Shown here: in pieces, positions 56,801 through 64,000 of the stretch
Position numbering within the stretch: the first letter of the stretch is position 1
Layout of the letters: each line of letters starts with the position of its first letter
From: Megamerina dolium
Taxonomy: Eukaryota; Arthropoda; Insecta; Diptera; Megamerinidae
Assembly: GCA_963854835.1 (NCBI GenBank)
Contig: OY978525.1
Coordinates: forward strand, 49,107,929 to 49,171,928
Direction: 5' to 3'
Length of the DNA: 64,000 bases
Notes under the pieces: generated by a model
What the model was told of the DNA's origin: nothing
Databases searched by the model: none
What the model saw: the letters and a program-made list of their open reading frames with translations, nothing else
Translations under genes and position numbers: made by a program

Positions 56801-57230
56801 TAACCGATGTTCAATGGTAATTCGACATTTGCATAACGTAGTATCCGCTGATTTAAATCTAACGTAAATCCGTCAATCATAAAATCAACACCAATTATTA
56901 CGTCATCGATGATGTCGGCCACAATGAATTCATGTTCCCATGTACAATTTCCAATAGATACTCGTTTCTTTATCTTACCCAGAATTTGTGCATCCTCACC
57001 CGTTGCTGTACGCAATTTTATTCCCATTAAAGGCTCAAACCTCTTTACCAAATCGCTCTTGATTATAGAATGTGATGCACCAGTGTCCAGGGTTAACATG
57101 AATTCCATATTGTCCAATTTTCCATCAATAGTCAAGCTGCTTGGCACACGCTGTAGTTGTGAAATGTGAATGATGGGGCCACCCACTGTTGGAGTCAGTT
57201 CACGCCTCGCTGAACTGACTCCATTTAGTT
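53900..57230 (-). CDS. Family M pol polyprotein: protease, RT, RNase H, integrase (3' end split off)
   Basis: The frame is open back to the gag-pol overlap, so it is probably made as a Gag-Pol fusion by -1 frameshifting and needs no start of its own. In order: protease with LDTGASHSIIK (about residue 34 counted from 57186), RT with VDYRKLNEITKKDSYPLPR, MPFGLCNAPATFERLM and the active site YLDDIIV near residue 452, RNase H with DTDASGYGIGGVLS and TDHSALRWLL, integrase zinc finger GGHLGITKT…CKQCAMAKG, and the catalytic blocks AMDIAGPF, LHSDQGRNF and HPQSDGMVERFNRT. No stop is seen until the Jockey C junction at 53899, beyond which the natural C-terminus continues at 52458. All key catalytic residues are present. 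Confidence 0.93.
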
Positions 57231-57234
57231 TAAC
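57191..57234 (-). promoter_or_regulatory. -1 ribosomal frameshift signal at the gag-pol junction
   Basis: Minus strand: slippery heptamer G-TTA-AAC (57228-57234) in the gag frame, immediately followed by the gag stop TAA; then the 5-nt spacer TAAAT counted from the heptamer, and a perfect 12-bp stem GGAGTCAGTTCA/TGAACTGACTCC (57211-57222 with 57191-57202) around the loop GCGAGGCG. Pol is open in the -1 frame through the heptamer. Heptamer, spacer and stem match the known architecture of -1 frameshift sites; GUUAAAC is a heptamer known from arteriviruses. Function is inferred. Confidence 0.8.
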
Positions 57235-58652
57235 GATGGATTTGTGTTAGTGGAGCGATCGCTATCCACCTTATTCTCCTTCTTTTGTCTTCCTGGAGAA
57301 TTCGATCTTGATCGCTTTCGTCGTAGACGGCAGTCACGCGCCATGTGTCCTGGTTTGTCACAAATGAAACACTTACCAGTAAACTTGTTTTCGCGTCGAC
57401 CTGTTGTTCTTCCTTCAGGCTGAACTACTGATTTTACTGCCTGACGCACTGCTTCAACCAGATCTGCTGTTTCTGTTTCTAGTTGGCGTACACGTGGCAT
57501 TGGTCGACACATCAAACTGGCGGCTTCAAACGTCAATGCACTACTGACTGTTTCGGCATAAGTATTTCTTGGTGACATGACTAGGGCACGCTTTGTCTCT
57601 CCATCACGTATGCCATCTATGAAAGCCTCTATTTTGATTTTTTCGACGAACTCTTCCGAATTACCGGAGAACGCTAGATGACATAAGCGCTCAATATCGG
57701 AAGCGAATTCCTGAAGGCTCTCATTACTCCGTTGCACTCGCGATCTCAATTCCACTCGATGTAATTGACTCTTGTATTCATTTCCATATTTTCGCTGGAG
57801 TGTGTCCATCAGTGACTGATAGCTACCACGATCTTTCTCTGGAATCATCTGTAACACCTCGGAAGCATTACCTTTTAATGCGACTATTAAAGCAGCAGTC
57901 TTGTCGCTATCATCCCATTGATTCTTCGAAGCTGTTGTCTCGAATTGAAGCTTGAAGATATTGAATGGCGTGCTTCCGTCAAATGTTGGTGGCTTTAATT
58001 TGATTGTACTTGAATCTCTAATCACTGATGTGGCTGGTCCATTTATTTTTAGTTGGTTGAGATCGTGCTGTAATTTCTCGAACTTATCTTCCAAGTCATC
58101 TACATGTTCCTTGAGATCCATGACTTTTTCATTAATGGTTCCGGAAATTTCCTGAAATCTAATCTCAATTCCTTTTTGTAGATTTTCGATGACGTGTTCT
58201 TGTCGAGCCGAACCTTCTTGAATTTCCATACGCAATTCAGCCGAATGTTCTTGAAGCTTGTAGTCAATTGTTTTCTGGAATTCTCCCATAGCGTTTTCTT
58301 GCCGTACCGAATGTTCTTGAAACTTGGAGTCAATGCGAGACGCATTTCCTTGAATTTCCGTACGCAATTCAGCCGAATGTTCTTGTAACTGTTGTTGTTG
58401 CTGCAGCATCATGGTTTTCATGAAATCCATGAGTTGACCACTCGAATCTATTTTGCTCTCTTCCTCAGCGTGCACAACTGCTTGCATATCGGCTTCCTCG
58501 AAGAACTCATGTTCTTCTACATTAATTCCCTTAGCCTCCATAGCTTGCCTCAGCCTCACCAGCAGTTCCGCCTTTGCACCTGATGACGATAGATTCATCT
58601 CTACCAACAGCTTTTTAAGCTGGTCCACTTTTAGTTGGTCAATTTTCACCAT
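57225..58652 (-). CDS. Family M Gag, 475 aa, with SAP-like N-terminus and CCHC knuckle
   Basis: The ATG at 58652 follows the primer site after about 10 nt. Residues 1-40 (IDQLKVDQLKKLLVEMNL, then GAKAELLVRLRQAM) fit a SAP motif, a small DNA-binding helix-extension-helix. Residues about 75-205 form a Gln/Glu-rich coiled coil with a repeated RQEHxAELRxEIQ-like unit. Residues about 220-370 are the capsid-like region (KPPTFDGSTPFNIFKLQFET). A single zinc knuckle CFICDKPGHMARDC is near residue 435, followed by an Arg-rich stretch. The frame is intact and ends directly after the slippery heptamer. Gag would form the particle around element RNA. Confidence 0.92.
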   Translation of the reverse strand: MVKIDQLKVDQLKKLLVEMNLSSSGAKAELLVRLRQAMEAKGINVEEHEFFEEADMQAVVHAEEESKIDSSGQLMDFMKTMMLQQQQQLQEHSAELRTEIQGNASRIDSKFQEHSVRQENAMGEFQKTIDYKLQEHSAELRMEIQEGSARQEHVIENLQKGIEIRFQEISGTINEKVMDLKEHVDDLEDKFEKLQHDLNQLKINGPATSVIRDSSTIKLKPPTFDGSTPFNIFKLQFETTASKNQWDDSDKTAALIVALKGNASEVLQMIPEKDRGSYQSLMDTLQRKYGNEYKSQLHRVELRSRVQRSNESLQEFASDIERLCHLAFSGNSEEFVEKIKIEAFIDGIRDGETKRALVMSPRNTYAETVSSALTFEAASLMCRPMPRVRQLETETADLVEAVRQAVKSVVQPEGRTTGRRENKFTGKCFICDKPGHMARDCRLRRKRSRSNSPGRQKKENKVDSDRSTNTNPSLN

Positions 58653-58662
58653 CTTTACAGAA

Positions 58663-58679
58663 TCCCACTTCTGACACCA
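58663..58679 (-). promoter_or_regulatory. Family M primer-binding site (tRNA-Leu)
   Basis: TGGTGTCAGAAGTGGGA on the minus strand, two bases after the 5' LTR, complementary to a leucine tRNA 3' end (…CCCACTTCTGACACCA). Leucine primer sites are known in the mdg3/micropia group. Confidence 0.8.
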
Positions 58680-58681
58680 AT

Positions 58682-59119
58682 TGTTACGTTTTTATTCTGT
58701 GAGCGTTTAATTCTATTTGAATTACCTTGTTCGATCACTGGATTCTGTTAATGATAACTGCAACACTTATTTTATACAACTATATACAGCAACAATTTAT
58801 TTAATAAACACTATTTACAATCAACTCTGTTTATAATCAACTATTTACAATAACACTTTAATGTACTAGCAACTTTTGCCTCTGTATAGATGTTTGCGCA
58901 GTCACGTTCGGAAGTAGATTGATTCTCAATTCTCAACACTGGCTCTATTTATACTCTGTTGGCAACACCCCAGAATCTTCCTTTATCGAGATTCTTCTCT
59001 TCCTTTCTCGTTGGCTTGTTCTGGTTATCGCTTATTTCTTTTTGTTGACATTCGTTTCGATGCTGCCAATAGAGTCAGTCACAATAGTGATGAGTAATCA
59101 ACTATCGATACTCGTTACA
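58682..59119 (-). repeat. Family M 5' LTR
   Basis: 438 bp, TG…CA on the minus strand. It must contain the promoter and polyadenylation signals of the element. Virtually identical to the 3' LTR. Confidence 0.95.
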
Positions 59120-59823
59120 ATATATACAAAAAATACATTAAAATACTAAAATTTTATCCATTATTATCGTACAAAAATACAGGGTCCCTCAAGAAATATA
59201 GGTACACTAAAGAGATGGCTGAAGTCGAAATTGGAAATACCAGACTGTGGATAAAGTGCAGCATCAACACTGGAACACCAAACACAAAAAAAATATAGGG
59301 TTTTTCTAAGGGATTAAGACAAATAGACCGAGACAATAAGGGTCATAGCAAAGAAGAACTAAAAATTTATATATGAAACGCAAGAAGTTATGGAATTATT
59401 GTAAAAATTTAGAATATTTTTTCAATTAGAAAGAGCTGGCGCAGTGTTCATGCGTATAAAGACATCTGTTGCAATTCATCGCGTTGAATTGTAATTCGGT
59501 GTGTGGATACACATGTGCACTGGGCGGGATAAGTATAGATGATGCATCCAAATATAATACAATATCTTAAGGAAAATTACAACTACTAATATACAGTAAA
59601 TAAAGTATAGTAAGAACACGATAGGATTTATCTGAAGGAATATGATTAATAGGCAATAGGTTAGCTAGGTTGAATACAAAACAAACAAAAAATAATAATA
59701 ATAATATAAAAAAATCTATATATATCCGGAAAAATAAGATGAAATATATGTAACAAAATACGTTACAATTTCAATATTGAAAATCGTACCACCTACAAGT
59801 ACGAAGAGTTGGTTATTGCAACT
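59120..59823. other. Element 2, further 3' non-coding region
   Basis: Contains the block CATCTGTTGCAATTCATCGC (about 59463-59510) and GTTGGTTATTGCAAC (about 59809) shared with the post-pol region of element 1 at 23329-23620, so it belongs to element 2 displaced by the family M insertion. No 3' LTR of element 2 was recognised. Short chance frames only. Confidence 0.55.
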
Positions 59824-60069
59824 TGTAGAAATACTGAGCCTTTTCAGTATTCTTAATATGCAAAAAAAAACTACAACTTTGTTCGTTGATGCTTGTTACA
59901 AAACTAAATTTATTTAACGATTAGTATACGAAGCTGACTCACAGATCAGTTGTTTTTTCTTATAAATCTAAGTATACGGTTATTCTGTCAAACAGAGTAA
60001 TGCCAATGTACTTGTCGGCGTTGTCAAAAACAACGAAGATAAACAACAAGGCCAAGTGTTCGCTCAACA
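59824..60069 (-). repeat. BEL/Pao 3' LTR
   Basis: Bounded on the right by the polypurine tract and on the left by the end of similarity between flanking element 2 sequence and element 1. TG…CA ends. No second copy is present in the window to confirm it. Confidence 0.55.
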
Positions 60070-60099
60070 TCCTGCCCCCGTTGAAGGTCTATGAGTTTC

Positions 60100-61078
60100 A
60101 ATATAATCATCCTCTAAAGGAAATGGGCAAAGCGTTTGAACCGCACGTCTGCTTGTACCGCCACTAGTTTTAAGCACAGCTACACGTGCAACACCATCAT
60201 TGCCTTTGATAAGATCGATGACTCGAGCTAGTTTCCACTTAAGAGGGGGTACGTTTTTATCTTGGTGGTTTACTGGCGCACCACTTAGCTCGTTGCTCCA
60301 AGGTTGTCATATATTCTTTGCTCCATTTCTCCCAGAAAATCTGCTGCAGTCGTGATACACTCTGCCATCTGTCGAGCCGATCCAGATTTATTACCCTAAG
60401 ATCTGGTTCAATAAAAGATGTAAGTGGAGTGCCGGTCAGAAAATGAGCAGGTGTTAGTACTTCTATATCGTCCGGATTTTCTGAAATTGGACATAAACGT
60501 CGTGAATTGAGAACAGCTGATATTTGATAAATTAACGTGCGCAGCTCATCAAATGTTAAAACAGATAGGCCTACGGTGCGCTTAAAATGATACTTGGCAG
60601 ACTTTACTGAAGCCTCCCATAGTCCACCAAAATGCGGAGAACGACGTGGTATAAACTGCCAATCAATTCCATCGTTCAAACATTGACGAAAAACTGCTTC
60701 AGTGTGTGCACTATTATTGAACAAACGTCGCAACTCAGCCAACTCATTTTTTGCACCTATAAAATTTGTCACGTTATCAAACCATGTAGTTTTCGGCTTG
60801 CCACGCAATGATATAAATCTTTTTAATGCTGCAAGGAACGCTGAGGTGGACAAATCAGCAACCAGATCCATGTGGACCGCCTTCGTTGAGAAACAAACGA
60901 ATAGAGAAACGTATCATTTTATTGGTGGTTTGTTACGAACTTCGGACTTATAAAAGAATGGCCCACAAAAGTCCACTCCAGTGACCAGAAATGCTCGATT
61001 AGCCTGTAGCCTATCGAACGGAAGATTACCCATGATATGCTCGTGCAGCTTAGGTTTCGCTCGAAAGCAAATGATGCA
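60100..61078 (-). pseudogene. BEL/Pao integrase and C-terminal domain
   Basis: Starts after an in-frame TAA with CIICFRAKPKLHEHIMG (zinc-finger end), then GVDFCGPFF (first catalytic Asp), an internal TGA near 60918 and VHMDLVADLSTSAFLAALKRFI. TTWFDNVTNFIGA holds the second catalytic position, here Asp-Asn rather than the usual S-D-N, and FIPRRSPHFGGLWEASVKS has the third catalytic Glu. A domain of the type that closes BEL/Pao pol (LDRWQSVSRLQQIFWEKWS, then a chromo-like region to about 60100) follows. The frame from 60871 to 60257 is open. The enzyme would insert element DNA into the genome. Confidence 0.85.
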
Positions 61079-62485
61079 TTAGTTGACAATACGATTCACT
61101 GTACGCTTGCCACCTATAGGCCAATATTGTAACCGAATTGAAGCAAGCAAGGCCTGTGAGCCAGCATGAAGCAGTTGACGATGATATTGAGCGATAACGG
61201 CATCCGTGATGGGATGTTTCTTCGGCAATATTATAGGGTGTTTTGATTCGAAGTCTAATGTTGAATTTTCCAGCCTACCGCCAACCCTTATTACGCCTGC
61301 AGAGTCCAAGAAGGGGTTAAGATTGTAGATTTTGCTCGATGAATCAATCGGTTTGTTTTCTTGGAGTACCTTATAATCCGCTGCTAGATGCACTCTTTGC
61401 ATCATTCGAAATAGTAATTGAGTTCCAAGTTTAATGTCAATGCTGCTCAGGCCACCTATAGTAGTAGCGAAAGAAGCGCTCCGATGAATGAACTTGTATA
61501 TGTAAGCGTATACTCTTTGCATTTTATCAAATGTGTTTGCGAATTTAGACGCTGTTGAATAATCGTTGGCAGCAAACGATGAAGCAAGAACGCGTTTGCG
61601 TTTTTCAGGATCATCGATGACAGTTGGAGGTAAGCGAGTCCAGCTGTCGATTGGCTCACGTAAGAAATCTGGGCCGTATTTCCAATGTGCAGAGTTCACA
61701 AGTTCTTGAGGAGTCGCTCCCCTAGATAGTATGTCTGCTGGATTCATTTCTGTAGGGACATAATGCCACTTCATTCCACTGTTCAAAGATTGAATACTAT
61801 TAACACGATTAGCAACAAAGATGTTGAAATTTGATGGAGATTCCTTTAGCCACGAAAGTACAATTGTCGAATCCGACCAGCAATGAAATTCAGCTTCAAA
61901 AATGCCCAATCGTGCCACCGAAGCAACAAGCTCTGCTAATAACGCCGCATCAGACAACTCCAGCTTGGGAATGGTAAGCGTTTTAAGTGGGGAAACGCGC
62001 GACTTTGAACAAAGTAAAGCTGTTCTGCTTGAGCCATAGCATCCAATGTAAATACATGCCCCATAGGCACATAAACTCGCGTCGCAAAAGGCATGGACAG
62101 TAATCTTATCTCTCGATTGCAAGACAACTCGAGGAAAACTACATTTTCCAATAAGCTCATAGCCCCTACATAACTCGTTCCATATAGTTAGAAGTGATTG
62201 AGGTAAGCTTTCGTCCCAGTGAAGTTTTTTCTTCCATAGGAGCTGCAAAAAGATTTTCGCCTTCGCAATCACTGGGCCTATTAACCCAAGTGGGTCATAA
62301 AATCGAGCAACCATCGACAATTCTGATCGTTTAGAAACCTTTAAATTAAAAGTTTGAGGCGAAAAGGAGAAAAGGAAATCATCACTGTCTGGATTCCAGC
62401 ATAAGCCCAAAGTCTTGGTGATATTGGTTCCGTCATTAAACTTTAGACACTTTTCCCTCTCGGCCTCAGAAATTTCAGATAACAC
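61079..62485 (-). pseudogene. BEL/Pao RNase H and A17-type region of pol
   Basis: 468 residues: GLCWNPDSDDFLFSF, ARFYDPLGLIGPVIAKAKIF, the RNase H block HAFCDASLCAYGACIYI and LELSDAALLAELV, HCWSDSTIVLSWL, and NPADILSRG. The C-terminal part contains GGRLENSTLDFESKHPIILP, and H-x-x-x-x-H-A-G-x-Q is the integrase H-H-C-C start. It is the direct continuation of the RT after a frameshift near 62450-62485, and ends at the TAA before 61079. Confidence 0.88.
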
Positions 62486-63016
62486 GAAAGGACTGTTAGA
62501 ACACCACTTTCTAATTTTAAAATTTCCTCTAGTTCGGTAGATTGTCGCTTGATTTCTAGAACTTCCTCTACAGAATCGCCCCCAGAAATCAAATCATCGA
62601 CATAGAAGTCACGTAAGACAATTTTCGATCCAATGGGAAACGATTCGCGCTCATCTGCAGCCAATTGCTGCATGACTCTGATCGCGAGAAAGGACGCTGG
62701 CTTTGTGCCGTACGTTACTGTGTCCAATTTAAATATTTGTATGTCATCATTTGGATTATCTCTCCAGAGAATACATTGTAGAAAACTATCAGGACCTGAC
62801 ATTCGAATGCATCTATACATTTTCTCTATATCCCCTGTCGAAGCGATTTTAAGCGAGCGAAAGCGAAGAAGAGTCTCGAATAATTTTGGCTGGATAGTGA
62901 GTCCTGTCATCAAAATGTCATTCAACGACAATCCAGAAGTTGCCCGAGCAGAACCATCAAAAACGACGCGCAGCTTGGTAGTAGTGCTATCTGCTTTTAA
63001 AACACTATGATGTGGC
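62443..63016 (-). pseudogene. BEL/Pao reverse transcriptase, from the palm on
   Basis: Reads Y-R-P-H-H-S-V-L-K at its truncated start, then KLRVVFDGSARATSGLSLND, ASTGDIEKMYRCI, FKLDTVTYGTKPASFLA and the active site FYVDDLISGGD (Tyr-Val-Asp-Asp at 62593-62604), all standard BEL/Pao RT blocks. The upstream protease and gag are missing. The frame ends near 62443, with the downstream frame overlapping. Confidence 0.88.
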
Positions 63017-63498
63017 CGATAACCCCAATTACAGATGATGGTGTCGATGTTCCACCACCCGACTATGACGAGGTTAAAACGGCCATTTTAAGGCTGAAGA
63101 ACAACAAAGCTGCAGGTGCCGATGGCCTGCCTGCCGAGTTGTTTAAGACCGGAGGCGATGAGCTGCTCACCCGCATGCACCAGCTCATAAGCAGAATATG
63201 GTCGGATGAAAGCATGCCTGATGATTGGAGGCTCAGTGTTCTCTGTCCTGTACATAAAAAAGGAGACCCCACAATTTGCGCCAACTACCGTGGAATAAGT
63301 CTCCTGAGCATCGCATACAAGGTTCTATCGAGCGTACTGTGTGAAAGGTTGAAGCCTATGCTCAGCAACCTGATTGGACCTTATCAGTGTGGCTTCAGAC
63401 CTGGTAAATCCCCCATCGACAAGATTTTCACACTGCGCCAAATCCTGGAGAAGACCCAAGAAAAACAGATTGACACACACCACCTATTTGTTGATTGA
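63007..63498 (+). pseudogene. RTE reverse transcriptase N-terminal half (R3)
   Basis: 163 residues with AILRLKNNKAAGADGLPAEL, ISRIWSDESMPDDWRLSVLC, CANYRGISLLSIAYKVLSSV and GPYQCGFRPGKSPIDKIFTL: the finger and palm A-side blocks, complete where R1 has a deletion. It shows what the family looked like. Its own start is missing; the sequence joins BEL/Pao DNA at a shared CCGATAACC. Confidence 0.85.
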
Positions 63499-64000
63499 AG
63501 CCGCTTTCGACAGTCCGGTAAGGGATTACCTCTACGCAACAATGTCTGAGTTCGGTATTCCTGCAAAGCTCATTCGACTTTGTAGAATGACACTGCATAA
63601 CTCCCGTTGTGCAGTGAAAATTGGGAAGGACCTCTCCGCACCGTTTAATACCGAACGGGGTTTCAGACAAGGTGCAATTGAGAAGTCGAGCCCTCTCTCG
63701 AATAACGAAAACTACACTCTACAAGTCTCTCATCATGCCTGTCCTAACATATGGCGCTGAAGCCTGGACAATTTCCACCTCGGATGAGCGAATACTTGGA
63801 GTTTTCGAGAGAAAAGTCCTACGCAAGATCTTTGGACCTATTTGCGTTGGTGGCGAGTACCGAATAAGGTACAACCATGAGCTGTACGAGCTGTATGCCG
63901 ATATTGACATAGTTAAGCGCATCAAAATCCAGCGGCTGCGCTGGCTAGGTCATGTCGAGCGAATGGAAGAACACGCTCCAGCTAAGAAGGTGTTATATTC
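63008..64000 (+). mobile_element. RTE-type LINE, copy R3, internally deleted, runs off the window
   Basis: Plus strand; RT fingers to palm (63007-63498) followed by a frameshift (2 bp lost in the V-D-F/Y-K-A-A block near 63495). The GFRQG block ends at 63671, where a deletion joins it to the C-terminal region (63672 on). The YADD segment is missing. The remaining C-terminal part (SDERILGVFERKVLRKIFGP, RRLRWLGHVERMEEHAP in its frame) continues past 64000. Confidence 0.85.

Larger units (their letters stand above)
51738..59119 (-). mobile_element. Complete family M Ty3/gypsy element with a nested Jockey
   Basis: Flanked by 4-bp ATAT duplications (51734-51737 and 59120-59123), bounded by LTRs of 439 bp (51738-52176) and 438 bp (58682-59119) that differ by a single 1-bp indel as far as I can see. 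Without the 1.4-kb Jockey C it is about 5.95 kb: LTR, tRNA-Leu primer site, gag, pol in the -1 frame, polypurine tract, LTR, no env. It inserted in the 3' region of element 2. Nearly identical LTRs imply a very recent insertion; the Jockey insertion is younger still. By primer site it resembles the mdg3/micropia group. Confidence 0.95.
59824..63016 (-). mobile_element. BEL/Pao retrotransposon, 3' two thirds
   Basis: On the minus strand: RT, RNase H, integrase, C-terminal domain, a polypurine tract CGGGGGCAGGA (60070-60080) and then an LTR that starts TGTTGAGCG (60069) and probably ends TATTTCTACA (59824), TG…CA, about 246 bp. The 5' LTR, gag and protease are missing because RTE copy R3 joins at about 63008-63016. 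Two nonsense mutations and one frameshift are visible in pol. Confidence 0.85.

Overview
This window reads as repeat-dense eukaryotic (insect) DNA, about 63% A+T, with no convincing host protein-coding gene. The element types point to a dipteran, and a higher fly such as a tephritid would fit: three copies of a Jockey LINE, a LOA-type LINE with a DUF4780-like ORF1, RTE LINEs, Ty3/gypsy elements with tRNA-Leu, tRNA-Ser and tRNA-Lys-type primer sites, copia with an initiator-Met half-tRNA primer site, BEL/Pao, mariners, hAT and PIF/Harbinger. The species is inference only. Nearly every base that can be assigned is transposable-element sequence, much of it nested.

Layout. 1-307: tRNA-derived SINE (minus). 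320-2170: 5'-truncated non-LTR reverse transcriptase. 2171-7770: old gypsy gag-protease fragment (minus, 'family M'), split by a solo LTR (3041-6910), which is split by Jockey copy A (3200-6490). 7925-11100: dead LOA-type LINE. 11306-12163: broken four-exon HARBI1-like transposase. 12205-13870: second dead family M piece. 13900-16463: 5' part of an errantivirus-like gypsy ('element E'). 16465-27388: 17.6/297-like gypsy ('element 1') with a SINE, a mariner and a copia end inside. 27395-28545: copia gag-protease (minus). 28762-30117: 3' part of element E (integrase end, env remnant, LTR end). 30118-38630: fragments only (Myb/SANT-like exons, two mariners, hAT C-terminus, Jockey-like RT, SINEs). 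38632-41345: RTE LINE (minus) with a SINE inside. 42240-51737 and 59120-59823: second 17.6-like gypsy ('element 2'), broken by Jockey copy B, an RTE and a complete family M element. 51738-59119: that family M element, with nearly identical LTRs, complete gag and pol except for a Jockey C insertion. 59824-63016: BEL/Pao element (minus). 63008-64000: RTE fragment running out of the window.

How parts work together. The best-preserved system is family M: 438/439-bp LTRs, a tRNA-Leu primer site, Gag with an N-terminal SAP-like motif and a zinc knuckle, and Pol in the -1 frame. A slippery heptamer GTTAAAC abuts the gag stop codon and is followed, after 5 nt, by a perfect 12-bp hairpin; the hairpin is still visible in the old copy at 2.7 kb. 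Jockey copy A keeps an open ORF2 with endonuclease and RT motifs, joined to ORF1 by an ATGA overlap. The SINE family has a tRNA-like head, 14-16-bp target duplications and an unusual poly(T) 3' end. Two perfect hairpins inside dead coding sequence look like template-switch mutations. The mixture of fresh and old nested insertions suggests heterochromatin or a piRNA-cluster-like locus, but the sequence alone cannot show this.
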